A DNA stretch of 64,000 bases from Sinisalibacter lacisalsi (lineage in GTDB: Bacteria; Pseudomonadota; Alphaproteobacteria; Rhodobacterales; Rhodobacteraceae). The stretch lies in the NCBI RefSeq assembly GCF_014640115.1, contig NZ_BMGI01000001.1, forward strand, positions 1,109,733-1,173,732, written 5' to 3'. Of this stretch, positions 35,398-43,831 are shown piece by piece; position 1 is the first letter of the stretch; the number at the start of each line of letters is the position of its first letter. A program made the position numbers and the translations under genes. Below the pieces are notes generated by a model that had not been told where the DNA came from, did not search any database, and saw only the letters and a program-made list of their open reading frames with translations.

Positions 35398-36908
35398 CCC
35401 GGCGGTGGTTGGGAAGCCTGCGGACGCAGCTCGTTGTTCTCATCCTGGGGGCCTTGGTGATCGCGCAGGCCGTGAGCCTGTGGCTCTTTGTCGATGAGCG
35501 CAGTCTGGCCGTTCGCGCCGCATTGGGGTTCGAGGCAGCCGGGCGTGCCGCCAATGTCGTGCGCCTGCTGGAGGAAGCGCCACCCGATCTTGCGGGTTCG
35601 ATCGTGCGCGCCGCAAACTCGCCTCTGGTGCGCTTTGACCTTGCACCCGACCCGAGCGTGACGGTGCCCGACCATCACCACGCGGACTACATCGAGACGC
35701 GCGTTCGGGCGTTGTTGGACGAGGGCATGAGCCGCGACGTTCGGGTCAACCTCAGGGAAACGGCTGTCCCGCTCCACCCCATTCCGAACCTGACGTCGCA
35801 AATGGCCGAGCTTCACCAGGAGATGATGCGCGGCCAGATGCAGGCGGTGGAAATGACCCTCTCCATCGCGCTGGCCGGCGGCCAGTGGCTGAACGTGGCC
35901 ACGCGCTTCGAACGCCCGCCCCTGCAATGGCCCCTTTCTTCTTTCCTGACGTTCGGGCTGACGGCCGCCCTGATCCTGATCGCGGTGTTCTGGTTCGTCA
36001 TCACCCGCCTGACCGGCCCGCTGCGGCATCTTTCCGGAGCCGCCGAGAGGCTGGGGCGCGGTGACGCGGTGGACGCGCTGCCTTTCGCGGGACCGAACGA
36101 GGTGCGCGATCTCACCCGGGCGTTCAACAGGATGCAGGAGCGGTTGACGCGCTTTGTCGCGGACCGCACCCGGATTCTTGCCGCGGTCAGCCATGACCTT
36201 CGCTCGCCCCTCACGGCAATGCGGTTCGATGCCGAGCTGGTGGAAGACCATGAGACCCGGGAAAGCCTGATCGCGTCCATCGACGAGATGCAGATGATGA
36301 CCGAGGCGACTCTGACCTTTGCCGAGGGGCTTGCGGGGCATGAGCCCTCCGAGACCGTAGAGCTTGCCGACTGGCTTGAGGCGCTGGCGCACGACATGGT
36401 CACCCCTTTCGACTTGGCCGGGGGCCCGCCGCTGCAGGTGCGGATACGTCCCCTCTCGTTGCGCCGGGCGATACGCAACATCGCGGAAAACGCGATCCGC
36501 TACGGCGGCGGTGCAAAGGTCGGCTGGCGGCGTGTGGGCGATGATCTGGTGATCGAGGTGAGCGACAACGGCCCCGGTATCCCGGATGAGAAGCTCGAAG
36601 AAGTCTTCGCGCCGTTCTACCGGCTCGAAGCGTCCCGGTCGCTCGAAACCGGGGGGCACGGGCTGGGTCTTGCCATCGCGCGGGCGATCGTGCGCGCGCA
36701 CGGTGGTGATATCCAGCTCGAGAACCGGCCCGAAGGCGGACTGACGGCGGCGATCTCCATCCCGCTTGCGGACGACCTCACGGTCAAAGACGAAACACAG
36801 CAGAAGGATGAACAGAATGAGACGAACAGCTCTCACGACACTTCTGGTCCTCGCGGCGCCGACACTGGCCGCAGCGGACCCCAGGGAAAATTCGCAAGGA
36901 GGATATGA
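35394..36908 (+). CDS. EnvZ-like sensor histidine kinase
   Basis: A 504-residue inner-membrane kinase. Transmembrane helix 1 is at about 12-32, a periplasmic domain of about 150 residues contains a His-rich DHHHADYIETR stretch, and helix 2 is at about 181-203. A HAMP segment follows, then the H-box VSHDLRSPL with the phospho-acceptor at His267, the N-box NAIRYGG, G1 DNGPGIP and G2 GHGLGLAIA. The periplasmic histidines and an HQEMMRGQMQ stretch could bind copper. The last 40 or so codons (DETQQKDEQNE onward) overlap the next gene by about 92 bases, which is more than usual. Confidence 0.92.
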   Translation: MTRRWLGSLRTQLVVLILGALVIAQAVSLWLFVDERSLAVRAALGFEAAGRAANVVRLLEEAPPDLAGSIVRAANSPLVRFDLAPDPSVTVPDHHHADYIETRVRALLDEGMSRDVRVNLRETAVPLHPIPNLTSQMAELHQEMMRGQMQAVEMTLSIALAGGQWLNVATRFERPPLQWPLSSFLTFGLTAALILIAVFWFVITRLTGPLRHLSGAAERLGRGDAVDALPFAGPNEVRDLTRAFNRMQERLTRFVADRTRILAAVSHDLRSPLTAMRFDAELVEDHETRESLIASIDEMQMMTEATLTFAEGLAGHEPSETVELADWLEALAHDMVTPFDLAGGPPLQVRIRPLSLRRAIRNIAENAIRYGGGAKVGWRRVGDDLVIEVSDNGPGIPDEKLEEVFAPFYRLEASRSLETGGHGLGLAIARAIVRAHGGDIQLENRPEGGLTAAISIPLADDLTVKDETQQKDEQNETNSSHDTSGPRGADTGRSGPQGKFARRI

Positions 36909-37134
36909 TCACATGATGTGGGGTGGCGGTTTCGGTATGTTCGGCGGGTTGATGATGATCCTGTTCTGGGGCCTCGTCATCGCGCTGATCGCCTTCGGGG
37001 TGAAATGGCTTTCCGACAATCGCGGAGCGAGCAACAGCCGGCGCGACGCCCTCGATATCCTGCGCGAGCGCTTCGCCTCGGGCGAGATCGACGAGGACGA
37101 GTTCGAGCGCCGGCGCAAGGCGCTCGAAAAGTGA
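36817..37134 (+). CDS. SHOCT-domain membrane protein
   Basis: About 105 residues. A signal sequence (MRRTALTTLLVLAAPTLAAA) is followed by a Met/Gly-rich MMWGGGFGMFGGLMM stretch, one transmembrane helix (LFWGLVIALIAFGVKWL) and a C-terminal SHOCT motif (DALDILRERFASGEIDEDEFERRRKAL). AGAAGG lies upstream of the ATG at 36817; an ATG at 36808 is possible. SHOCT proteins with such Met-rich membrane segments are common in copper-response operons. It follows the kinase in the same transcript. Confidence 0.88.
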   Translation: MRRTALTTLLVLAAPTLAAADPRENSQGGYDHMMWGGGFGMFGGLMMILFWGLVIALIAFGVKWLSDNRGASNSRRDALDILRERFASGEIDEDEFERRRKALEK

Positions 37135-37147
37135 CGCTTGCGCCCTC

Positions 37148-37169
37148 GGCCCCTCCCGTTTGAGGGGCC
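37148..37169 (+). terminator. Hairpin after the two-component operon
   Basis: A perfect 8-bp stem GGCCCCTC/GAGGGGCC with a 6-base loop lies 14 bases after the SHOCT stop codon. It lacks a T-run, so termination may be partial. Confidence 0.55.
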
Positions 37170-37533
37170 ATGGGCCCTGCGCGTTCCAAGCCATGGCACC
37201 AGCTGGTCGCCACGCACTCGGTGGCGGGCATTGCAGCGGATCGGTCATGGCGTTTCCTTCCGGAGCGGCAGCACGGCAGACCGCGTTGAACGGTATGCCG
37301 CTGCGTGGAAACGCTCCGGACAGGGCGTGGCCCAGCCGCGCCGCCGCAGGCTCCAGGATACATTTGGATACAAAAAACACGGGCTTATCAGATTGATAGG
37401 TCTGCACTATCCGATACAACACTCCCCGTAGGATCGCCCGTGCGGAGAAGGCATCAAGGCTGGATGGTCGATAAGCAAGCCGCGCGATCGACGGTGTGCC
37501 TGCGCGCGACCATCAGATTGGAAAGCAGCGAAC
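37170..37533. other. Intergenic region before the cytochrome/cupredoxin operon
   Basis: About 360 bases with no supported gene. The segment around 37360-37420 is AT-richer than its surroundings and could hold the promoter for the operon that starts at 37534. Confidence 0.4.
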
Positions 37534-37992
37534 ATGGACAAACTCGGTTGGCTTGTCGGTAGCGTTTTTCTCGCGGGACTGGGGGTCGTTATCTGGCAGG
37601 CGACACAACCGGCCGCGCAAGGCGCCGGTCGCTCGATGGCGCCGCCGGACGCGACCCGGGTCGCGGATGGAACCCCCATCGTGGAAGTGAACCTGCCCGA
37701 CAGCCTTTCGGCGGATGCACAGATCGGCGAACGCGCGTTCAACTCCGTGTGCGCCGCTTGTCACGGCACGAAAGCCGCCGGTCAAAACGGCGTCGCGCCA
37801 CCGCTCGTGCATCGGATCTATGAACCGAGCCACCATTCAGACGAAGCCTTCCAGCGCGCGGTTCAATACGGTGTTGGGGCGCATCACTGGAACTTCGGCA
37901 ACATGCCTCCGATCGAAGGTCTGACCCGCGCCGATGTGCAATACATTGCCCGCTATGTCCGCGAATTGCAGCGCGAGAACGGGATCGATTGA
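37534..37992 (+). CDS. Membrane-anchored c-type cytochrome
   Basis: A 152-residue protein. An uncleaved-looking N-terminal helix (LGWLVGSVFLAGLGVVIW) precedes a class I cytochrome c domain with one haem site CAACH at residues 73-77. The likely sixth ligand is the Met of FGNMPPIEGLT. It faces the periplasm and probably exchanges electrons with the cupredoxin or oxidase encoded downstream. The next gene overlaps its stop codon by one base (TGATG). Confidence 0.9.
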   Translation: MDKLGWLVGSVFLAGLGVVIWQATQPAAQGAGRSMAPPDATRVADGTPIVEVNLPDSLSADAQIGERAFNSVCAACHGTKAAGQNGVAPPLVHRIYEPSHHSDEAFQRAVQYGVGAHHWNFGNMPPIEGLTRADVQYIARYVRELQRENGID

Positions 37993-38390
37993 TGTGGGGG
38001 GCATCGTTCATGGGGGTGCTCGGCGACGTCTGCGCGGTTCTGGTGATAGGACTGGCGGGGCTCACCATGCTCGCTCCCGGCTTTGCTGCCCCGCTGGACG
38101 CCCGTTCGGAGACCATCGCGGCGGCTGAGGGCAGCCGCGCGTCTGTTCAGGATGCAGAACATGACGGTGGGTTCGACTGGTCCTGCCATCCCGGCCTCGA
38201 TTGTTCTCCGGCCGCCATTCTCCTGTGGGGACCGGTCTCCAGGACCCATGTTCTCGTCGGAAAACGTGGGAGTCTTGAGATCATCGCAGCGGGTGGGAGA
38301 GATGCGGTCGTCGAACTCCCGCCTCCGCGCACCGGCGCAGTACCGCGATCAGTTATCCTGCGACACACCCAGACACGAGAGATTATGTAA
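37992..38390 (+). CDS. Hypothetical exported or membrane protein of the copper cluster
   Basis: About 132 residues: one N-terminal hydrophobic helix (GVLGDVCAVLVIGLAGLTML) and a soluble part with a possible metal or disulphide pair in FDWSCHPGLDCSPAA. The ATG at 37992 overlaps the stop of the cytochrome gene, and its own stop overlaps the next start. Position argues for a role in the copper and electron-transfer cluster. No family recognised. Confidence 0.65.
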   Translation: MWGASFMGVLGDVCAVLVIGLAGLTMLAPGFAAPLDARSETIAAAEGSRASVQDAEHDGGFDWSCHPGLDCSPAAILLWGPVSRTHVLVGKRGSLEIIAAGGRDAVVELPPPRTGAVPRSVILRHTQTREIM

Positions 38391-38902
38391 TGATCAAGAT
38401 ACTCCCGACCGGCACCGCCCTTGCGACGGCACTCACCTCGGCCATCGCCATGGCCAGCCCCGGGCACGAGAGCAGCATCGGCGAACCGGGCGACACGGCG
38501 CAGGTGGACCGCACCATCACGGTGGAAATGGATGAGATGGAATTCAGCCCGGAGACCATCGAGGTTCAACCCGGCGAGACGATCGGCTTCGAAGTGGTGA
38601 ATGTCGGCCGCATGGTGCACGAGTTCAACATCGGCACGAGCGAGACCTGGAACGGTCACCGCGACGAGATGCGAACGATGATGCGCGAAGGCATGATGAC
38701 GGCCCAACGCCTCGACCACAGCCGGATGTTGGAAGCGGGAATGATGCACGACGACGCCAACGCCGCGCTGCTGGAACCCGGTGAGACAGGGCAGGTCATC
38801 TGGACTTTCCCGGAAGGCGGCGAGATCGGTTTTGCCTGCAATGTGCCCGGCCACCGCGAAGCGGGAATGGAAGGCGATTTCCGCATGGGCCACGGCTCCT
38901 GA
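38390..38902 (+). CDS. Cupredoxin (type 1 blue copper protein)
   Basis: A 170-residue exported protein: signal peptide, then a plastocyanin-like domain (ITVEMDEMEFSPETIEVQPG). Type 1 copper ligands are the His in GRMVHEFN and the C-x4-H-x4-M set CNVPGHREAGM (Cys150, His155, Met160). A Met-rich loop (RTMMREGMM, then HSRMLEAGMMHDD) between the ligands is typical of copper-handling cupredoxins and may bind Cu(I). It is encoded directly before the multicopper oxidase and between two cytochromes c. Confidence 0.9.
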   Translation: MIKILPTGTALATALTSAIAMASPGHESSIGEPGDTAQVDRTITVEMDEMEFSPETIEVQPGETIGFEVVNVGRMVHEFNIGTSETWNGHRDEMRTMMREGMMTAQRLDHSRMLEAGMMHDDANAALLEPGETGQVIWTFPEGGEIGFACNVPGHREAGMEGDFRMGHGS

Positions 38903-38924
38903 GGTCATCACGGGACAATCGGAC

Positions 38925-38945
38925 GGGCGGCATGGCTGCCCGCCC
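38925..38945 (+). other. Intergenic hairpin between cupredoxin and oxidase genes
   Basis: GGGCGGCA pairs with TGCC-c-GCCC (one bulged C) in the 65-base gap. It could be an mRNA stability or partial termination element inside the operon. Confidence 0.35.
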
Positions 38946-38967
38946 AATATCACAGGACGAACGAGAC

Positions 38968-40362
38968 ATGCAGACACGACGGGCCTTCATCACGCGGGCG
39001 ACAGCGGCGCTGGGCCTTGCAGCCACCGCGCGCCACCCATCCGCGGCGTCCCACGCGCTGCCGAGCCTCACCGCCCAAGAGGCCTCGGTGCAACTGGCCC
39101 CCGAAAGCTACCCCGAGACATCCATTTGGGGCTATGAGGGCCGCACGCCCGGCCCGGTGATCCGCGTGCCGCAGGGGGAACGGTTACAGCGGCGTCTGGT
39201 CAACGATCTGCCAGAGCCGACCTCGGTCCACTGGCATGGCATACGGATCGACAACGCGATGGACGGTGTCGCGGGGCTCACTCAGGATGCCGTCGCGCCG
39301 GGGCAGAGCTTCGACTACGATTTCGTGGTGCCCGATGCGGGAACCTACTGGTATCACGCACATAACCGTTCCTGGGTGCAGGTCGCTCGCGGCCTGCACG
39401 GGCCGCTGATCGTCGAGGAGGCCGAAGCGCCCGAGGTCGATCGCGAGGAAATCCTCGTGCTCGACGACTGGCTGCTCGATCGCGATACGGGGCTGATCGA
39501 CGACAGTTTCAACCATCCGATGATGATGAGCCACGCCGGCCGGATCGGCAATCTGATCACCGCGAACGGGCGCTTCGACCTCTCGGTCCCGGTGCGGCGC
39601 CACGCGCGTCTGCGCCTGCGGCTCATCAACGCGTCCAACGCGCGGATCTTTCCGCTTCAACTCGACGGCTTGCGGGGATGGATCGTGGCGCTCGACGGCA
39701 TGCCGCTCGCCGCGCCCGAGATGCTGGACGACATTCTCATCCTCGGCCCCGCCCAGCGCGCCGACCTGATCGTCGACGTGATGGCCGGGGAAGGCGAGAC
39801 CGCGCATCTCCCGCGGATCGGCAACGATGACCGACCGGCCCCCTTGGTCGCCTTCCCGGTTTCGGGCAGTGCCGCGCAGAGGCCCCGCGCGGCGCCGGGC
39901 GCCTTGCCCCCCAATCCCGGCGACGGCATCCCGTCGCTGGCCGATGCCCGGCCGTTGCGGCTGGTGATGGCGGGCGGGGCCATGGGCCGGATGGAGAGCG
40001 CCGTTCTGGGTGGAGAGCGTCTCGGCTTTCGCGAGCTCGCGGCCCAGGGGCGCTTCTGGGCCTTCAACGAGATGGCCGAGATGACGCAAGAGCCGCTGGC
40101 CGATCTCTCCCTTGGAGAACCTGTGCGCCTTGAGATCGTCAATGAAACCGTCTTTCCCCATGCCATGCATCTGCATGGGATGCATTTCCGCGAGGTTCGC
40201 GACGGCAGGCCGGCGGGTCCCATGCGCGACACGCTGATGATCGACCCGCGCGAAACCCGCGAGATCGCTTTCGTCGCAGACAACCCCGGCGATTGGCTGT
40301 TCCACTGCCACATGCTCAGCCACGCTGAAAGCGGCATGATGACATGGATTAGGGTGACATGA
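38968..40362 (+). CDS. Multicopper oxidase, CueO/CopA-like
   Basis: A 464-residue Tat-exported oxidase. The twin-arginine signal is QTRRAFITRATAALGLAA. All four copper-ligand motifs are present: HWHG (SVHWHGIRID), WYHAH, H-x3-HLHG-x-HF (FPHAMHLHGMHF) and HCHMLSHAESGMM with the type 1 Cys-His-Met. It should oxidise Cu(I) or organic substrates in the periplasm while reducing oxygen. I use the ATG at 38968 at the Tat signal; an ATG at 38932 is in frame. Its stop overlaps the next start. Confidence 0.93.
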   Translation: MQTRRAFITRATAALGLAATARHPSAASHALPSLTAQEASVQLAPESYPETSIWGYEGRTPGPVIRVPQGERLQRRLVNDLPEPTSVHWHGIRIDNAMDGVAGLTQDAVAPGQSFDYDFVVPDAGTYWYHAHNRSWVQVARGLHGPLIVEEAEAPEVDREEILVLDDWLLDRDTGLIDDSFNHPMMMSHAGRIGNLITANGRFDLSVPVRRHARLRLRLINASNARIFPLQLDGLRGWIVALDGMPLAAPEMLDDILILGPAQRADLIVDVMAGEGETAHLPRIGNDDRPAPLVAFPVSGSAAQRPRAAPGALPPNPGDGIPSLADARPLRLVMAGGAMGRMESAVLGGERLGFRELAAQGRFWAFNEMAEMTQEPLADLSLGEPVRLEIVNETVFPHAMHLHGMHFREVRDGRPAGPMRDTLMIDPRETREIAFVADNPGDWLFHCHMLSHAESGMMTWIRVT

Positions 40363-40856
40363 AGGGCTGGATGGTCATGGCCGCCCCGGCGGCGCTGGTG
40401 TTCGTGGGCGCAGCGGGCTGGATGGCCTTTCGCGGCGCACCAGACGCACCCGATGATCCAGCGGTGCCGGTCATGCCGGCCACGGTCGATGTCGCGCAAG
40501 GCGAAACGCTTTACGCCGATAGCTGCGCGTCCTGCCACGGCGCCAACCTGGAAGGTCAGCCGGAATGGCGATCACCGGGCCCGGACGGGCGGTTGCCCGC
40601 GCCGCCCCATGACGAAACGGGGCACACCTGGCACCACCCCGACAGGGTCCTGTTTCAATACACCAAGCTCGGCGGGCGGGCCGCATTGGCGCTGCAAGGG
40701 GTGGACTTCGACAGCGGCATGCCCGCCTTCGGCGAGACACTGACGGATCAGGAGATCTGGAACATCCTCGGCTACATCCAGTCGACCTGGCCAGAGCGCG
40801 CCCGCAGGGTGCAGGCCGAACGCACAGCAGCCGATCTGGCAAACGGAGGAAACTGA
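40359..40856 (+). CDS. c-type cytochrome, class I
   Basis: A 165-residue protein with an N-terminal membrane helix and one haem site CASCH at residues 56-60. SGMPAFGETLTDQEIWNILGYIQS carries the axial Met and closing helix of a class I cytochrome c. A His-rich GHTWHHPDR loop is present. It overlaps the multicopper oxidase gene by 4 bases, so the two are coupled. Confidence 0.9.
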   Translation: MKGWMVMAAPAALVFVGAAGWMAFRGAPDAPDDPAVPVMPATVDVAQGETLYADSCASCHGANLEGQPEWRSPGPDGRLPAPPHDETGHTWHHPDRVLFQYTKLGGRAALALQGVDFDSGMPAFGETLTDQEIWNILGYIQSTWPERARRVQAERTAADLANGGN

Positions 40857-40857
40857 A

Positions 40858-41589
40858 ATGAAAAAGACTGTTCCAATGGTCGTGACGGCGCTTGCGCTGC
40901 TGCTCCCAGTGCAGGCGTCGGCGCAGGATCTGTCAGAAGATCGCGTGCGCGAGCTGGTTCTGGAAACCATCCGCGACAATCCGGAGATCGTGATGGAGGC
41001 AGTTGCGATCCTGCAATCCCGCGAAGCCGAGGCCCAGGCTGCATCGCAGGCCGAGGTGCTCGCCCGCGAACGCGCCGCTCTGGAGCGGGATCGCAACGCG
41101 CCGGTTCTGGGCAACCCCGAGGGCGACGTTACCGTGGTGGAGTTCTTCGACTACAACTGCCCCTACTGCCGCAGCGTTAAACCCGAGATCGAGGCGTTGC
41201 TCGAGTCCGACCCGAACGTCCGGCTTGTTTATCGCGAGTGGCCGATCCTCGGCGAAGGCTCTGTCTTTGCCGCCCGTGCGGCCCTGGCGGCCCGCAAGCA
41301 GGGCCTCTACGAGGAATTCCATTGGGCGATGATGGACATGAACGGCCGCGCCAACGAGGCCTCGGTGGTGCGGATCGCCGAAGGGGTTGGCCTTGATATC
41401 GCGCAGCTACGCCGCGACATGGAGGCGCCGGAAGTGGAAGAGCACATCCAGAGCTCGCTGCGTCTTGCGCAGGAACTGGGCTTCAATGGCACGCCGTCGT
41501 TCGTCATCGGAGACGCTCTTGTGCCGGGTGTGATGGACCTCGAACAGTTGCAGACGCTCGTCCTTCAGGCGCGCAAGGAGGAGAATTGA
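40858..41589 (+). CDS. DsbA-family thiol oxidoreductase (ScsC/Com1-like)
   Basis: A 243-residue exported protein. The signal peptide (MKKTVPMVVTALALLLPVQA) is followed by a helical N-terminal arm (residues 25-80, DRVRELVLETIRDNPEIVMEAV) of the type that trimerises Salmonella/Proteus ScsC. A DsbA fold has the active site CPYC at residues 101-104 and the cis-Pro loop GFNGTPSFVIGD. ScsC proteins protect secreted proteins from copper-induced disulphide damage, which fits the neighbours. Confidence 0.9.
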   Translation: MKKTVPMVVTALALLLPVQASAQDLSEDRVRELVLETIRDNPEIVMEAVAILQSREAEAQAASQAEVLARERAALERDRNAPVLGNPEGDVTVVEFFDYNCPYCRSVKPEIEALLESDPNVRLVYREWPILGEGSVFAARAALAARKQGLYEEFHWAMMDMNGRANEASVVRIAEGVGLDIAQLRRDMEAPEVEEHIQSSLRLAQELGFNGTPSFVIGDALVPGVMDLEQLQTLVLQARKEEN

Positions 41590-42272
41590 AACGGCACGAC
41601 AAAAAAGGGCTGAGCCGGCGCCACTTCGTCATGACCGCCGCCGCGCTGTTCTCGCCGCCTGTCTCCGGGCCGCTTCTGGCCGACACCTTTCCGGGCGAGG
41701 GGCAGAAAATGGCCTGGGACGCGCAGGTGACGCCGCCCTCATTCAACCTGGAAACGACCAATCCCTGGGGCCTGCATCAGCGTTTTCTGCCGCAACGCGT
41801 CGAGGCGCGTTCGGGGCTTGTCCCGGGCGACATCCATGTGGATGCGATCGCGCGCTATCTCTATCACGTCGAAGAGGGCGGAACGGCCATGCGCTACGGC
41901 GTGGCCATCGCGCGCGGCAAACTCTATGAGCCGGGCACCTACACGATCCGCCGCAAGGTCCGCTGGCCGCATTGGACCCCGACACGGGCGATGATCGAAC
42001 GCGATCCGGAGCTGTACGAAGATTTCGCGGACGGCATGGAGCCCGGCCCGACGAACCCGCTGGGCTCGCGCGCGCTCTATCTCTTTGTCGGAAGCCGTGA
42101 CACCTACCTGCGGATCCACGGCTCCCCACATCCGCGATCAATCGGCGGGCGGGCAAGCTCCGGTTGCGTGCGGATGGTGATGGCGCATATCAACGCGCTC
42201 TACCCAAAAGTCGAAATCGGTGTGACAGCCCATCTGCACCCGCCAGACGGCTACGTCACGCCCCGAAGTTGA
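41586..42272 (+). CDS. L,D-transpeptidase (YkuD/ErfK family)
   Basis: A 228-residue exported enzyme. It starts at TTG 41586 inside the DsbA stop region, with a strong AAGGAGGAG upstream. A Tat-like RRHFVMTAAALFSPP signal precedes the YkuD domain with the catalytic motif HGSPHPRSIGGRASSGCVRM (Cys194). It forms 3-3 cross-links or attaches proteins to peptidoglycan. L,D-transpeptidases are copper-sensitive enzymes with links to copper tolerance in E. coli, so its place in this operon makes sense. The copper link is inference. Confidence 0.9.
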   Translation: MKRHDKKGLSRRHFVMTAAALFSPPVSGPLLADTFPGEGQKMAWDAQVTPPSFNLETTNPWGLHQRFLPQRVEARSGLVPGDIHVDAIARYLYHVEEGGTAMRYGVAIARGKLYEPGTYTIRRKVRWPHWTPTRAMIERDPELYEDFADGMEPGPTNPLGSRALYLFVGSRDTYLRIHGSPHPRSIGGRASSGCVRMVMAHINALYPKVEIGVTAHLHPPDGYVTPRS

Positions 42273-42329
42273 CAGATCGGTCGATACAAGCGCCAGCATC
42301 CGGCCCGGACACACGAAAGAGGACATGAC

Positions 42330-42590
42330 TTGCAACGGACATTCGTCATCGGGATAGTAACCACCGCCTTTCTCGGCGGTTGCAGCGCAGTCGACGGGGC
42401 AGGGGGCACTCAGCCCGGCCCTGTTCCCGAGCAGGTGATCGCCCTTGCGGCACCTTATCAGGACATCTCCACCGCACGCTTCCTCCCGGAAGACGGATGC
42501 TACTGGTACCTTCATGCCGGTCCGGTCGAGACGACGCTGCTGCCGCTCAGAACCGCCGATGGGCGGCCGATCTGCACGGCGTCGGAATAA
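42330..42590 (+). CDS. Small putative lipoprotein
   Basis: An 86-residue protein: signal peptide with lipobox FLGGC at about residue 18, then a short domain with two further Cys (EDGCYWYLHAGP and GRPICTAS) that could pair. The start is TTG, with AAAGAGGA about 9 bases upstream; no in-frame ATG fits. It is the last gene of the plus-strand copper and redox cluster. No family recognised. Confidence 0.65.
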   Translation: MQRTFVIGIVTTAFLGGCSAVDGAGGTQPGPVPEQVIALAAPYQDISTARFLPEDGCYWYLHAGPVETTLLPLRTADGRPICTASE

Positions 42591-42635
42591 AAGAAAGGGG
42601 TATCGGCAATTCGCCCCGCGGCACCCGGCCCGCAC

Positions 42636-43187
42636 TCATGCGCCAGGGTCTGCCTTTCGGCGACGCGCCAATTCGCGGTAGAGCGCCTCTCGCGTGACGC
42701 CCAGCTCGGCGGCCACCTCCTGCCGTCGGCCCTTTTCGGGTAGACGGTTTCCCTCTCCCAGCCAGGCGTCGAGGCGGTCCGCGACCCGCGGCAGCGACCG
42801 GACCTCGGCCCTGAGCCGCGCCGCCTGAACACTGCGCGCCAGCAGCGCGGACCAGCTTTCCGCCAGCGCCGGCTCGTCGACGAGCGCGGACAGGAAGCGC
42901 TGCTTCGGCAAACCTGCGACCACGCTTTGCTCGGCGGCGACAGCATCGCAGTGATACCGCGACGAATAGGCCGAGGCTTCGGCGATCACAGCGCCCGGCC
43001 CGGCGTTTTGCAGAACCATCAACGCGCCATGCGCCGTGTGACGCTGCAGATGCACCCTGCCGGAGCGCACCCAGTAGATGCCCGAGACCTCTTCGCCTGC
43101 CATGAACAACGTCTCGCCGGGGGCGAGCTCGGTATCGCGTGCATCCTGAAAAAGCATCGAAATCGACATCCGCATGATCGCGATCAT
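42636..43187 (-). CDS. Crp/Fnr-family regulator
   Basis: About 183 residues. A cyclic-nucleotide-binding-like beta-roll (ELAPGETLFMAGEEVSGIYWVRSGRVHLQRH) is followed by a C-terminal winged helix (RQEVAAELGVTREALYRELARRR). It lacks an obvious iron-sulphur Cys set. The start at 43187 (MIAIMRMSISMLFQ) is chosen for length; ATGs at 43229 and 43157 are alternatives. It is divergent from the small exported gene at 43241 and convergent with the lipoprotein gene, so it may control either side. Confidence 0.85.
   Translation of the reverse strand: MIAIMRMSISMLFQDARDTELAPGETLFMAGEEVSGIYWVRSGRVHLQRHTAHGALMVLQNAGPGAVIAEASAYSSRYHCDAVAAEQSVVAGLPKQRFLSALVDEPALAESWSALLARSVQAARLRAEVRSLPRVADRLDAWLGEGNRLPEKGRRQEVAAELGVTREALYRELARRRKADPGA
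43174..43187. promoter_or_regulatory. FNR-box-like perfect palindrome
   Basis: ATGATCGCGATCAT is a perfect 14-base palindrome with the TGAT-N4-ATCA core of FNR/DNR-type sites (consensus TTGAT-N4-ATCAA). It overlaps the chosen start codon of the Crp/Fnr gene and lies about 54 bases before the divergent gene, so it could serve autoregulation. Confidence 0.4.
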
Positions 43188-43240
43188 ATGGTCGGCGGCG
43201 ATGGCCTGCAACAAGAGGACGATAGTCAAACGGAGGCCTC

Positions 43241-43831
43241 ATGATCCGATCAGCGTTTCTCTTCACCCTTCTCGCGTCGCCCGGTCTCGCGCTGGCGCAG
43301 GACGCGGCCGCTCAGCATGGCGGGATGCAGCACGTGCCCGCAATGTCCCACGAGGACCATCGGGTAAGCGCGGACGCTGCTGGCGGCGAGGTCACGGAGG
43401 GCGGACAGTCTGCCTTCGCAGCCGTTCAGGAGATCGTGTCGCAGCTATTGGCGGATCCCGAGACGAACTGGAGTCGCGTCGACATAGAGGCGCTGCGTCA
43501 GCATCTGATCGACATGGACAACGTGACGCTCCGCGCCCGCGTCCACGTCCAGCAGGTCGAAGGCGGTGCCCGCTTCGAGGCGATTTCGGAGGACGCGGCA
43601 GTCACCAGCTCGATCCGCGCCATGGTCCCGGCCCACTTAGCGACGATGGATGGTGTCGAGGGCTGGACATTGCAGGCGGCGGAGATCCCGGGTGGCGCGG
43701 CGTTGATCGTGACCGGCGCCGATCCGGCTCGCATCAGGGCCCTCGGATTCATCGGCGTGATGACGGTTGGCATGCATCACCAAGCCCATCACCTCGCGCT
43801 GGCGACGCGGCAGAACCCCCACGCTCACTGA
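43241..43831 (+). CDS. Exported His/Met-rich hypothetical protein
   Basis: A 196-residue protein with a signal peptide (MIRSAFLFTLLASPGLALAQ) and a His/Met-rich mature N-terminus (QHGGMQHVPAMSHEDHR) that could bind copper. A helical region (AAVQEIVSQLLADPETNW) and a compact alpha/beta domain follow, ending MTVGMHHQAHHLALATRQN. GGAGG precedes the ATG. It is divergent from the Crp/Fnr gene. The composition and position suggest a periplasmic metal-related role; no named family known to me. Confidence 0.75.
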   Translation: MIRSAFLFTLLASPGLALAQDAAAQHGGMQHVPAMSHEDHRVSADAAGGEVTEGGQSAFAAVQEIVSQLLADPETNWSRVDIEALRQHLIDMDNVTLRARVHVQQVEGGARFEAISEDAAVTSSIRAMVPAHLATMDGVEGWTLQAAEIPGGAALIVTGADPARIRALGFIGVMTVGMHHQAHHLALATRQNPHAH

